Shown in pieces: positions 9,135-16,824 of a stretch of 64,000 bases of DNA (its first letter is position 1; each line of letters opens with the position of its first letter). This DNA comes from CAVQZC01 sp963718315 (GTDB lineage Bacteria; Actinomycetota; Thermoleophilia; Gaiellales; JAICJC01): NCBI GenBank assembly GCA_963718315.1, contig CAVQZC010000007.1, forward strand, positions 806,001-870,000, in the 5' to 3' direction. The notes under the pieces were generated by a model, which was given only the letters and a program-made list of their open reading frames with translations, did no database searches and was not told the origin of the DNA. A program made the position numbers and the translations under genes.

Positions 9135-9317
9135 ATGTTCGAGTTCGACGAAAACACCCTCAGCGACAGCGACCCCACCGCCGAACTGGCCGAGCTTCGC
9201 ATCGACGACCGCTTCATCGGTGACTGGGTCCGCTACGGGCTGACGTCGATGGATGCGTACCTGGCCAAGCAGGCCCGGTTCGCCGCGTTCCTCGAGCAGC
9301 GCGACCAGGCCGCCTAG
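9135..9317 (+). CDS. Small acidic hypothetical protein
   Basis: A 60-residue frame encodes an acidic protein (FDENTLSDSDPTAELAEL) with an amphipathic, Tyr/Trp-containing C-terminal half. I recognise no family or motif. The ATG at 9135 lacks a visible ribosome-binding site; a GTG at about 9099 would add a dozen residues and is an alternative. It lies between a divergent small gene and the membrane protein gene at 9359. It could be a chance frame, but it has a coherent amino-acid composition and no overlap with other genes. Confidence 0.45.
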   Translation: MFEFDENTLSDSDPTAELAELRIDDRFIGDWVRYGLTSMDAYLAKQARFAAFLEQRDQAA

Positions 9318-9346
9318 CCGCCTAGGCCGCACCGTCCTGCCGTCCG

Positions 9347-9352
9347 TAGGAT
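9347..9352 (+). promoter_or_regulatory. -10 hexamer, leaderless geometry at a TTG start
   Basis: TAGGAT ends 6 nt before a TTG at 9359 and 9 nt before the ATG at 9362. The spacing favours the TTG as the first codon. Confidence 0.45.
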
Positions 9353-9358
9353 CCCGGC

Positions 9359-9784
9359 TTGATGGCCGAGGACTCCGGAGACCCGCCGGGCTACCCCCCG
9401 CCCGCCACCCTCTACAAGGTGGTCGCCGGCTGCGCAGTCGCCGCCACCGTGTTCCTCGTTGCGATCGTACTGACGTACGCATCGGAGGCCGGCCACCTGC
9501 ACGGGGCCACGTGGCTGGGGTTCGGCCTCGGAGTCGTGCTCGCGGCCGTGCTTGGCGGATTCGCGGCCATCCAGGTGCGCCTCCGCCGGGAGCGGCGGCG
9601 CCGCAGCACCATCGGCGGGTGGCTTGCCGTCGCCGGCGTGGTGTGCGTGCTCGGCGCCGGAGCACTGTCCTCCTCGGCCAACGCGACCTACGGCGGGGCG
9701 CTGCTCGTGGCGGGGCTCGGCCTCAGCCTCGGGATTGGGGCCGTGGCGCTCCACGTCGCCCGTCGTCCCGTTGACTCGGAGTGA
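9359..9784 (+). CDS. Hypothetical four-span membrane protein
   Basis: The 141-residue protein has four hydrophobic segments: about 22-44 (VVAGCAVAATVFLVAIVLTY), 53-72, 88-105 and 115-133. Between spans 2 and 3 there is a strongly basic loop (RLRRERRRRST), which by the positive-inside rule should be cytoplasmic. I recognise no family. A TTG (9359) is directly followed by an ATG (9362); the promoter hexamer at 9347 fits the TTG best. The next gene is convergent. Confidence 0.6.
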   Translation: MMAEDSGDPPGYPPPATLYKVVAGCAVAATVFLVAIVLTYASEAGHLHGATWLGFGLGVVLAAVLGGFAAIQVRLRRERRRRSTIGGWLAVAGVVCVLGAGALSSSANATYGGALLVAGLGLSLGIGAVALHVARRPVDSE

Positions 9785-9868
9785 GCGCCTGAAGGGAAGG
9801 GTCAGTTGGCCATCGCCGAACGGCCAAATGGCACCGTCAAGACAGGCAACGGCGCGCCGCGCTCGGCG

Positions 9869-10306
9869 TCAGCCCAGCTGCTCTGCCAGCTCGACGATGA
9901 TGCCCTCCGGGCCGCGCACGTAGCAGAGCCGGTAGACGTCCTCGTAGCTCTCCAGCTCGCCGATCAGCTCGCCGCCACGGTCTAGCAGGCCGTCGACGAG
10001 GGCGTCGATGTCTTCGACCTCGAATGAGACGTGGCGGAGCCCCAGCGCATTCGACGGTGCGTCCGCGTAGCCATCCTCGGCCGAGGGCGAGAGGAACTTC
10101 ACCAGCTCGAGCCGCCCATGGCCGTCGGCGGTTTGCAGCATCACCAGCTCCGCCTGGACGCCGTCGAGACCGACGATGCGGTCCACCCAGCTGCCCTCGA
10201 CCGACCCCGTACCCTGCTCCTCGAGGCCAAGCTGGACGAAGAACTCGGTCGCGGCCTCGAGGTCGTGGACGACGATGCCGACGTGATCCATCCGTTGAAT
10301 TGTCAT
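9869..10306 (-). CDS. VOC-superfamily (glyoxalase-like) protein
   Basis: This 145-residue protein has the paired beta-alpha-beta-beta-beta modules of the vicinal oxygen chelate fold: MDHVGIVVHDLEAATEFF at the N-terminus and LRHVSFEVEDIDALVDGL in the second half, ending in GPEGIIVELAEQLG. Candidate metal ligands are His8, the Glu of RLELVKF, His of LRHVSF and Glu of IIVELAE. The substrate cannot be told from sequence; the second half resembles methylmalonyl-CoA epimerase and glyoxalase relatives alike. The ATG has TAGCAT 6 nt upstream. Confidence 0.85.
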   Translation of the reverse strand: MTIQRMDHVGIVVHDLEAATEFFVQLGLEEQGTGSVEGSWVDRIVGLDGVQAELVMLQTADGHGRLELVKFLSPSAEDGYADAPSNALGLRHVSFEVEDIDALVDGLLDRGGELIGELESYEDVYRLCYVRGPEGIIVELAEQLG

Positions 10307-10312
10307 ATCTCG

Positions 10313-10318
10313 ATGCTA
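10313..10318 (-). promoter_or_regulatory. -10 hexamer of VOC gene, leaderless geometry
   Basis: TAGCAT on the minus strand lies exactly 6 nt upstream of the ATG of the VOC gene at 9869-10306. Confidence 0.55.
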
Positions 10319-10349
10319 GGCCTTCCAGAAATCGCGTGGAGCCGGCAGC

Positions 10350-10393
10350 GCCCAGGCCCGGGAACCTACCCGGAGCGTCGTCCGGGCCTGGGC
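10350..10393 (-). terminator. Long GC hairpin after the lipoprotein gene
   Basis: GCCCAGGCCCGG (10350-10361) pairs perfectly with CCGGGCCTGGGC (10382-10393) around a 20-nt loop. It lies downstream of the leftward gene at 10506-11513 and upstream of the VOC gene promoter, so it probably separates the two transcription units. Confidence 0.55.
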
Positions 10394-10505
10394 TTGATGC
10401 GTGCGACGCGGGAGCGAGAGCGCATGACCCACTCTTCAACGCCGCCCGATCTCCCTACCCTGTGGCCGGCGGAGCCGAAACAGGCGTCGGCCACCGCCCG
10501 GCGTT

Positions 10506-11513
10506 TCAGCCCCAGGCGAGCCCGAGTTCCGGGCTCGAGTGTCCCGGCGAAAGCGTCCGATCCTGCCCGTTGTGGAGGATGTGGATGGGGATTCGCTGGT
10601 TGGGACCGGTTGGGATCAGGAGGAATGCGACCGACCGATCGTCCGGGGCCCAGACAGCAGTGGAGGCCTCCTTTCCCGAAAGGAGTGTGGTCCGGTGTGT
10701 GGTCAGCGAGACGTCGAATAGGCGCCAGGATCGCAGGGACGGCGGAGCTATGGAGAGCAGCACTGTCCGGTAGTCATTACTCACCGCGAAGTTACGGACG
10801 GCGATAACGCCGCCGGGGAGGTCATGCCTAGTCAGGATCACGCTACAGCCGCCGTGCGGCCCGAGCGAGACGATGACGTTCGAGCCATCGGATATCGCGT
10901 TCCCGCGCGGACGGGCAAGCATCAACACGGTATTGGGGCCGCCCCAGCCGACGCCGCCCGCTCCGTAGTAGCGGCGAAGCGGGAGTTTGTACCCCTCCAG
11001 CTTTCCGCTCATCGATGCCACCAGCAGGTAGCCCGACGGGTTGACGACGGCGATGCTGCGGTCATCTGGGCTCCAGCTCAGCGCGGCAACTCCGATCCCG
11101 GTGTTCACGTGGGGGATGCCGCGCACCTCACTGCCGTCGACATTCACCACGAAGACGCCACCGGGCTCCTCGGGGCCGTTCTTGAGAGCGAGATCTTCAG
11201 ACCCAAACGCGATCTTGCAGCGATCGTGGGACAGCGCGACTGCCTCGGGGTCGAAGGCCGTCGTGCCAGGAATCATGTGTCCCCGGCCGGTGGTCGCGTT
11301 CACGACCCCAAGGCCGTCTCCGACTCCTCCCCAGGCGGTGACGAGGTCGCTCTTCGGCAACGGGCGCGAGCAAGTTGCTGCTACCGGCGCAATTGGGAGC
11401 GACGACACCGGAGCCGATCGCGCTGACTCGCAGCCGGCGCCCAGCGCACCCAGGCTGGCCACTGCTATCAGCACAGCACAAGGACGCACGCTCCGGATCA
11501 CCCATCCCCTCAT
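10506..11513 (-). CDS. Lipoprotein with beta-propeller (TolB/WD40-like) repeats
   Basis: The 335-residue protein begins with a lipoprotein signal: MRGWVIRSVRPCAVLIAVAS, then the lipobox LGAGC, so Cys about 28 is probably lipidated. The rest has repeated strands of the beta-propeller type, including ALSHDRCKIAFGSED, LSWSPDDRSIAVVNPSG and AVWAPDDRSVAFLLIP, close to the S-P-D-G motif of TolB/WD40-like blades. No catalytic motif is visible, so a binding or sensing role at the outer face of the membrane is inferred. The ATG at 11511-11513 was chosen because it places the basic N-region directly before the hydrophobic core. Confidence 0.7.
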   Translation of the reverse strand: MRGWVIRSVRPCAVLIAVASLGALGAGCESARSAPVSSLPIAPVAATCSRPLPKSDLVTAWGGVGDGLGVVNATTGRGHMIPGTTAFDPEAVALSHDRCKIAFGSEDLALKNGPEEPGGVFVVNVDGSEVRGIPHVNTGIGVAALSWSPDDRSIAVVNPSGYLLVASMSGKLEGYKLPLRRYYGAGGVGWGGPNTVLMLARPRGNAISDGSNVIVSLGPHGGCSVILTRHDLPGGVIAVRNFAVSNDYRTVLLSIAPPSLRSWRLFDVSLTTHRTTLLSGKEASTAVWAPDDRSVAFLLIPTGPNQRIPIHILHNGQDRTLSPGHSSPELGLAWG

Positions 11514-11566
11514 GCCGACGATCGTGCCAGACGACCGCTCTGACCACAAGGCTTCGTGGAAGTGTC

Positions 11567-12673
11567 CTAGGGGATGACAGGCAGAGCGTGCTTGCGGGTC
11601 TTGCGGTCCGGTCGCACCATGCCGCCCTCGATCCAGGCGTCGACCTCGCGGAACAGTTCTTCGACCAGCTCGCTCTGCGGCACCTTGCGGAGCACGGCGC
11701 CGTGCGCGTAGATGAAGCCGGCGTCGCGACCGCCGGCGATGCCGAAGTCGGCGTCACCCGCCTCCCCCGGTCCGTTCACGGCACAGCCCATCACCGCAAC
11801 CTCGAACACCTCGTCATACCCGGCCAGCCGCTCCTCGACCTCGCCGGCGAGGCCGATCACCTCCACGTTCGTGCGGCCGCACGACGGACAGGCGATCATC
11901 ATCGGCCCCTTGTGGCGGAGGCCCAGCGAGCGCAGGATCTCCCACGCCACCTTGACCTCCTCGACCGGGTCGGCCGTCAGCGAGACGCGAACCGTGTCGC
12001 CGATCCCGCCCAGCAGCAGTGCGCCGATCCCGACCGAGCTCTTCACGGTGCCGGTGAATACCGGCCCGGCCTCGGTGACGCCCAGGTGGAGCGGGTAGGG
12101 CACCTTCTGCGAGAGCCGCTGGTAGGCCTGCACCATCACCGGCACCGACGACGACTTGACCGAGATCTTGAACTCGCGGTAGTCCAGCCGCTCCAGCAGC
12201 CGCACCTCCTCGAGCGCCGCCTCGACCAGCGCACCCGCCGGGTCGTTGGTCGCGAACTGCCGCAGGTGGTCGGGCAGCGAGCCGGAGTTTGCGCCAATCC
12301 GCATCGGCGTCCCCGTCTCCTTGGCGCGGCGCACGACCTGCTCCACCTTGTCGTCGCCGCCGATGTTGCCAGGGTTGATACGGACGGCGGCCACGCCGGC
12401 GTCCATCGCCCGCAGCGCCAGCGACGCGTTGAAGTGGATGTCGGCGATCACCGGCAGCGGCGAGCCGGCCACGATGGCCGGCAGCGCGTCGGCGTCGGCT
12501 CTCCCCGGCACCGCGACCCGGACGATCTCACAGCCCGCCTCGGCCAGCCGGCCGACCTGGGCCAGCGTCGCCCCGACGTCGGCCGTCTCGGTGGTCGTCA
12601 TCGACTGCACCACGACCGGCGCCCCTCCCCCGATGGGGACGCCGCCGACCGTGATCTGCCGTTCACTCGCCAT
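11567..12673 (-). CDS. ispG: 4-hydroxy-3-methylbut-2-enyl diphosphate synthase
   Basis: IspG (GcpE) is the [4Fe-4S] enzyme that reduces methylerythritol cyclodiphosphate to HMBPP in the MEP isoprenoid pathway. The 368-residue protein carries the TIM-barrel opening VVVQSMTTTETADV and the cluster ligands in IACPSCGRT and MGCAVNGPGEA. Length matches the single-insert bacterial form. It closes a run with dxr, rseP and an acetyltransferase, so two MEP genes are near each other. The ATG has TATCCT 6 nt upstream, inside the end of the preceding gene, suggesting an internal leaderless promoter in addition to readthrough. Confidence 0.96.
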   Translation of the reverse strand: MASERQITVGGVPIGGGAPVVVQSMTTTETADVGATLAQVGRLAEAGCEIVRVAVPGRADADALPAIVAGSPLPVIADIHFNASLALRAMDAGVAAVRINPGNIGGDDKVEQVVRRAKETGTPMRIGANSGSLPDHLRQFATNDPAGALVEAALEEVRLLERLDYREFKISVKSSSVPVMVQAYQRLSQKVPYPLHLGVTEAGPVFTGTVKSSVGIGALLLGGIGDTVRVSLTADPVEEVKVAWEILRSLGLRHKGPMMIACPSCGRTNVEVIGLAGEVEERLAGYDEVFEVAVMGCAVNGPGEAGDADFGIAGGRDAGFIYAHGAVLRKVPQSELVEELFREVDAWIEGGMVRPDRKTRKHALPVIP

Positions 12674-13169
12674 GGTCAGAGGATACCGGGGCTTGGAGAA
12701 CGATCACCCCGCCTCGCCGGTCGACCTCGGCGTAGCCGAGCCGCTCCCAGAAGGCCAACGCGCCCCGGTTGGCGGGAAGCACGCCGGCCCGCACGGCCGG
12801 TCCGCCGGCGAGCATGTCCGCCGCAGCACCGGCAGCCTCACGGCCGAGGCCACGACCCTGCAGTCCGCGCTCCACCATCAGCAGGCCGATCCACGGGTGC
12901 CCGTCGTTCGGGTTGCGGTCGAGCAGGTCAAGCCAGACCGCGGCAGCGCCGTCGTCGAGGCGCCCGATCAGCTGCCGCCGGGCGGCCTCGAGAGTCCCCA
13001 GCGACCAGTCCCGCTCGAGCATCTGACGGTTGTAGCGCCCGACCTCGCCCTGCGAGCCTTCGGTCAGCGCGGCGTACTCGGGGTTGCCGGCGTGGATCGC
13101 CAGCAGGTCGTCGAGGTCAGCCTCGGTCACCTCGTCGAATCGGAGCCGCTCGGTCGCGGCAGCCCTCAC
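12663..13169 (-). CDS. GNAT-family N-acetyltransferase
   Basis: The 168-residue protein has the GNAT acetyl-CoA-binding loop GLQGRGLGREAAGAAADML (about residues 112-130) and a C-terminal NRGALAFWERLGYAEV motif. The acceptor is unknown. The GTG start at 13167-13169 makes a GTGA overlap with the rseP stop, and its 3' end overlaps the ispG start by 11 nt. Its position between rseP and ispG is seen in several actinobacterial genomes, where ribosomal or small-molecule substrates have been suggested, but nothing in the sequence fixes that. Confidence 0.88.
   Translation of the reverse strand: MRAAATERLRFDEVTEADLDDLLAIHAGNPEYAALTEGSQGEVGRYNRQMLERDWSLGTLEAARRQLIGRLDDGAAAVWLDLLDRNPNDGHPWIGLLMVERGLQGRGLGREAAGAAADMLAGGPAVRAGVLPANRGALAFWERLGYAEVDRRGGVIVLQAPVSSDHGE
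12680..12685 (-). promoter_or_regulatory. -10 hexamer of ispG, leaderless geometry
   Basis: TATCCT lies 6 nt upstream of the ispG ATG, within the 3' end of the acetyltransferase gene. It may give ispG its own transcript. Confidence 0.45.
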
Positions 13170-14440
13170 TTGCCCGGCGCGCTGAAGAGCGAGCTGAGGT
13201 CGTTGTTGAGGCCGATCACGAAGACCAGCAGCATCAGCACGATCCCGATGGCCGACACCCGTTCGAAGACGTTGCGCGAGATCGGCCGGCCCCGCAGCCA
13301 CTCCAGGACGATGAACAGCACGTGCCCGCCGTCGAGGGGCAGGAAGGGCAGCAGGTTGAAGATGCCCAGCGACAGCGAGATCAGGGCGAACAGGTAGAAG
13401 TAGTACTCCGCCCCGCGCTGGGCGCCCTCGGCCGATACGCGGACGATCCCGATCGGCCCGGAGAACTGCGACCGCCCCGACGCCGTGCCGATGTCGCCGA
13501 GCGCGGTGAAGGTGCCCGACGTGATCGCCCACATCTGCGACGCCGCCTGCCCCGGCGCCTGTAGCACCGGGAAGCTGCGTGGCGGAACGTACTTGCCGCC
13601 GAACTGGAAGCCGAGCCGGTAGGCGCCCTGGTCGATGACGGGCTTCTCGGCGTGCAGCACCACGCGCTTGCCGTCGCGGATCACCGTCAGCGTCTGCGGG
13701 GTGCCGTCGCTGCCGGTGATCACCGAGCGGATCTGCTCGGGGCCGCCGCCCACACCGTCGATCGCCACCACCCGGTCGCCCGCCCGCAGTCCCGCCCGCT
13801 CGGCCGGGGAGTTGCCGAGCACTTCCGCCACCTTCGGCGTCACCTTCGCCGCCTGCGGCATGCCCGTGACCGCGACCACGAAGAGCACCAGGAACGCGAT
13901 CGCAAGGTTCATCACCGGGCCGGCCAGGATCACGATCAGCCGCTTCTTCCGCGGGCTTCGCCAGTACCCCTTGGGGTCGAGCGCCTCCTGCACGCGCTCG
14001 ATCGAGCGCATCGCCCGCTTCAGCTCCACCGCCCCCATGTGAGGCTGGGCCTCCTCGACCAGCGTCCGCAGCCGCGAGCACTCGTCCCCGGCCTGGCTGT
14101 AGCGGCCCTGGGAGAGCATCCGGCAGAGGTCGTCGTAGCTGACGCCGATCGCTGCGGCCAGGTCGGCGGGGATGTCGTCGTTGTGCTCGAGCAGCGCGGC
14201 GACGCCCCACAGATCCTCGGCCTCCGGGCGCAGCATCCCGGGAATCTTCACGTAGCCGCCGAGCGGGATCAGGCCCAGCGCGTACTCGGTGTCGCCCACC
14301 CGCTTGCGGGCGATCAGCGGCGGGAAGCCGATCGAGAAGCGAAGCGCGCGCATGCCGGTCGCCTTGGCGGCCGAGAAGTGGCCAAGCTCGTGCAGGAAGA
14401 CCAGGATGAGCAGGCCGGCGATGCCGATCAGGATGTCGAT
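13166..14440 (-). CDS. rseP: Site-2 intramembrane zinc metalloprotease, RseP/RIP family
   Basis: The protein cleaves membrane-bound substrates, classically anti-sigma factors or signal peptides, within the bilayer. The zinc motif HELGH is followed by HFSAAKATGMRALRFSIGF; a PDZ domain lies near NSPAERAGLRAGDRVVAIDG, and the second zinc motif NLLPFLPLDGGHVLF lies near the C-terminus with flanking hydrophobic spans. No ATG, GTG or TTG exists upstream of HELGH before an in-frame stop. The first such codon (14353) would delete the active site. An ATC at 14438-14440 has GGAGG 7 nt upstream, and a CTG at 14429-14431 forms CTGA with the dxr stop. I place the start at the ATC, giving an N-terminus of MDILIGIAGLLILVF type. 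Confidence 0.88.
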   Translation of the reverse strand: MDILIGIAGLLILVFLHELGHFSAAKATGMRALRFSIGFPPLIARKRVGDTEYALGLIPLGGYVKIPGMLRPEAEDLWGVAALLEHNDDIPADLAAAIGVSYDDLCRMLSQGRYSQAGDECSRLRTLVEEAQPHMGAVELKRAMRSIERVQEALDPKGYWRSPRKKRLIVILAGPVMNLAIAFLVLFVVAVTGMPQAAKVTPKVAEVLGNSPAERAGLRAGDRVVAIDGVGGGPEQIRSVITGSDGTPQTLTVIRDGKRVVLHAEKPVIDQGAYRLGFQFGGKYVPPRSFPVLQAPGQAASQMWAITSGTFTALGDIGTASGRSQFSGPIGIVRVSAEGAQRGAEYYFYLFALISLSLGIFNLLPFLPLDGGHVLFIVLEWLRGRPISRNVFERVSAIGIVLMLLVFVIGLNNDLSSLFSAPGK

Positions 14441-15579
14441 GCGACGACCTCCAGACTCTCTCTGGCCTTGGTTCGGGCGGCACCGTCGGCAGCGTGCACC
14501 TGGGCCAGCTCAACCAGCGGCTCGGCAGGCGCCTGGTCGAGCACCCGCTCGACCACCTCGGCGATCTCGAGGAACCCGATCCGTCCGTCCAGGAACGCCG
14601 CCACCGCCACCTCGTTGGCGGCATTCAGCGTGCAGGGAGCGAGCCCTCCCGCCTCGCCCGCCGCGCGGGCCAGCGCCAGGCACTGGAAGGCACGCGTATC
14701 GGGCGACTCGAACTCGAGTGTCAGGGGCTGGGAGAAGTCCAGCGTCGGCACCGGGGTCGCCGCCCGCTCCGGATGCGTGAGGGCAAACGAGATCGGCACC
14801 CGCATGTCGGGGTGCCCGAGGTGCGCCAGCACGGCGCCGTCGCGGAGGCGCACCATCGCGTGGACGATCGACTGCGGATGCACGACCACCTCGAGGCGGT
14901 CGAAGCCCACGCCGAACAGGTGATGGGCCTCGATCAGCTCCAGGCCCTTGTTCATCAGGGTCGCCGAGTCGACGGTGATCTTGGGGCCCATCTGCCAGGT
15001 GGGATGCGCCAGCGCCTGCGCCGGCGTCACGGCGCGCAGGTCGGCGGCTGCCATGCCGCGGAACGGGCCGCCCGAGGCGGTGACCACGATCGCGCTGAGC
15101 TGCTCGGGCGCCACGCCCTGCAGGCACTGGGCGATCGCCGAGTGCTCGCTGTCCACCGGCAGGATGCTGCGGCCGGCGCGGTGCGCGGCCTCGGTCACCA
15201 GGTCGCCGCCGGCGACCAGGCTCTCCTTGTTGGCCAGCGCCAGGTCAGAGCCGGCGGCCAGCGCCGCCAGGGTCGCGTCCAGGCCGGCCGCTCCGACGAT
15301 CGCGTTCAGCACCACGTCGGCGCCGCAGCCGGCCAGCTCGACCACGCCTTGCGGCCCGGACAGCACCTCGCCCTCGAAGCCGGCAGCGGCCACCCTGGCC
15401 GCCTCCGGGTCGGAGAGCGCGATCCTGCGGACACCGTGCTCGTGCGCGAGGCGCACCAGCTCGTCGGCGCTGGATGCGGCGGAGAGCGCGCACACGGCCA
15501 GCTCGGGGTTGTCGCGCACCACCTCGAGCGCCTGCATGCCCACCGAGCCAGTCGCGCCGAGGATTGCGACGGACTTCAC
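14428..15579 (-). CDS. dxr: 1-deoxy-D-xylulose 5-phosphate reductoisomerase
   Basis: Dxr makes methylerythritol 4-phosphate, the first committed step of the MEP pathway, using NADPH and a divalent metal. The 383-residue protein has the nucleotide-binding loop SVAILGATGSVGMQALEVV at the start, the metal and substrate motifs LPVDSEHSAI and ASGGPFRGM, and NKGLELIEAHHLFG. The GTG start has TACACT exactly 6 nt upstream. Its stop lies within a CTGA sequence at the head of rseP, so the two genes overlap. Length is typical. Confidence 0.96.
   Translation of the reverse strand: MKSVAILGATGSVGMQALEVVRDNPELAVCALSAASSADELVRLAHEHGVRRIALSDPEAARVAAAGFEGEVLSGPQGVVELAGCGADVVLNAIVGAAGLDATLAALAAGSDLALANKESLVAGGDLVTEAAHRAGRSILPVDSEHSAIAQCLQGVAPEQLSAIVVTASGGPFRGMAAADLRAVTPAQALAHPTWQMGPKITVDSATLMNKGLELIEAHHLFGVGFDRLEVVVHPQSIVHAMVRLRDGAVLAHLGHPDMRVPISFALTHPERAATPVPTLDFSQPLTLEFESPDTRAFQCLALARAAGEAGGLAPCTLNAANEVAVAAFLDGRIGFLEIAEVVERVLDQAPAEPLVELAQVHAADGAARTKARESLEVVASTS
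14448..14452 (-). promoter_or_regulatory. Shine-Dalgarno deciding a non-canonical rseP start
   Basis: GGAGG on the minus strand lies inside dxr, 7 nt before the ATC at 14438-14440 and 16 nt before the CTG at 14429-14431. The spacing favours the ATC as the rseP initiation codon. Confidence 0.45.
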
Positions 15580-15585
15580 GGGCTC

Positions 15586-15591
15586 AGTGTA
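15586..15591 (-). promoter_or_regulatory. -10 hexamer of dxr, leaderless geometry
   Basis: TACACT lies exactly 6 nt upstream of the dxr GTG start. A leaderless message beginning near the GTG is inferred. Confidence 0.55.
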
Positions 15592-15639
15592 GCCGTGGGC
15601 TTTGTGACGCCTCTGTGAGTTCGCTGAGAGAAAGCCGGG

Positions 15640-15987
15640 TCATTTCCGCGAGGCGAACTGGGCGATGTTGCGCGGCAGGTCGCGGGGCTGCTCGATCCTC
15701 GATTCCCAGACGAGATGGCCCGACACGACGTCGATCACGAAGCCGCGCGCCTCGTCCAGCCCGACCTCGTCGTCCTCGGTGAACCCCAGGGCCCAGTACC
15801 GCTCCTGCACGTCGTCGCGCAGCGGCCATCCGAACCAGGCGATGCGGTCGTCCCGGTACTGCACCCGGTAGGCGTGGACGACCTTGATCGCGTCGGCCAT
15901 CTCGGGCTTCGGCCGGACCTTGTCGAGCAGCGTCTGGAACGGGTTGTACCAAGCCGATCCCCGCATCTTCGGCACGCTTCTTGGCAT
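15640..15987 (-). CDS. Conserved-looking hypothetical cytosolic protein
   Basis: The 115-residue protein is soluble in appearance and rich in Trp and Arg (GSAWYNPFQTLLDKVRPKPE, RIAWFGWPLRDDVQERYWAL). I do not recognise a domain and see no catalytic motif, signal peptide or membrane span. It sits between cdsA and dxr on the same strand, with 21 nt to cdsA and 60 nt to dxr. The ATG has TACTCT 6 nt upstream, which supports it as a real expressed gene with its own start of transcription. Confidence 0.65.
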   Translation of the reverse strand: MPRSVPKMRGSAWYNPFQTLLDKVRPKPEMADAIKVVHAYRVQYRDDRIAWFGWPLRDDVQERYWALGFTEDDEVGLDEARGFVIDVVSGHLVWESRIEQPRDLPRNIAQFASRK

Positions 15988-15993
15988 GCCCGA

Positions 15994-15999
15994 AGAGTA
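15994..15999 (-). promoter_or_regulatory. -10 hexamer, leaderless geometry
   Basis: TACTCT lies 6 nt upstream of the ATG of the hypothetical gene at 15640-15987. Confidence 0.5.
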
Positions 16000-16008
16000 G
16001 ATCGTCGA

Positions 16009-16824
16009 TCAGGCGCGGCCGAGCGCCAGGGCCACGAAGTACGCGGCCGCGCCGGCGAACAGCAGCGCGTCGATCCGGTCGAGCACCCCGCCGTGGCCGC
16101 CCAGCAGGTGGCCGGTGTCCTTCACGCCCATGTCGCGCTTGAGATACGACTCGAAGAGGTCGCCGACCGGCGAGGCGATCGCGATCGCAGCGGCCACCCA
16201 CAGCGCATGGAGCGGGCTGATGGGGTTGTGCTTGGGCTGGTTGTAGAGCACCAGCCAGGCGACGGCCAGCCCCATCACGAGGCCGATGATCAGCCCCTCC
16301 ACCGTCTTGTTCGGGGAGATCTCCGCCGCCAGCTTGCGGCGGCCGATCAGCCGCCCACCGACGTAGGCGAAGATGTCCGACGCCCACACCCCGAGCAGGA
16401 CGGCGAGCAGCAGGGTGCGCCCGAAGTTCCCCGAGCCGGGGATGTCGCGGAGCGCGACCAGGAACCCGATGCCGTAGCCGATCCAGGTGATCCCGAACAG
16501 CGTCGTCGCCAGCTGGACGGTGGCCCGCTGCCGGACGTCGGCCACGGCCGAGAGCCAGAACGCCAGCACCAGCGCCGCCAGCAGAACTGCCAGACCCCAC
16601 ACCAGACCGCCGCGGTGCACCGCGATCACGATCCCCGCCGCTCCGGCAAACCCGGCGACGGTCAGGGGCCGCAGCTCCTTGGTCATCGCGCAGTACTCGT
16701 GGACGGCGATCAAGGCGCCCACCACCCCCAGCCCGGTCATCAGCCAGCCGCCCACCCAGACCGCGTACAGGGCCACGACCGCCAGCGGCACGCCGAACAC
16801 GATGCGCGAGACGAGCGAGCTCAT
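16009..16824 (-). CDS. cdsA: Phosphatidate cytidylyltransferase
   Basis: CdsA makes CDP-diacylglycerol from phosphatidate and CTP, the branch point of phospholipid synthesis. The 271-residue integral membrane protein has about eight hydrophobic segments and the C-terminal family signature SPVGDLFESYLKRDMGVKDT followed by GHGGVLDRIDALL, with the metal-binding Asp residues. The ATG at 16822-16824 makes an ATGA overlap with the uppS stop, so the two genes, both acting on lipid carriers, are translationally coupled. Confidence 0.95.
   Translation of the reverse strand: MSSLVSRIVFGVPLAVVALYAVWVGGWLMTGLGVVGALIAVHEYCAMTKELRPLTVAGFAGAAGIVIAVHRGGLVWGLAVLLAALVLAFWLSAVADVRQRATVQLATTLFGITWIGYGIGFLVALRDIPGSGNFGRTLLLAVLLGVWASDIFAYVGGRLIGRRKLAAEISPNKTVEGLIIGLVMGLAVAWLVLYNQPKHNPISPLHALWVAAAIAIASPVGDLFESYLKRDMGVKDTGHLLGGHGGVLDRIDALLFAGAAAYFVALALGRA

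Noticed and set aside
9806..9827. TTGGCC/GGCCAA hairpin between convergent genes
   Set aside because: Only six base pairs with a 10-nt loop; too weak to call a terminator.
11375..13564. A 729-codon rightward frame opposite ispG, the acetyltransferase and rseP
   Set aside because: It spans three well-supported genes on the other strand and has low-complexity Arg/His content.
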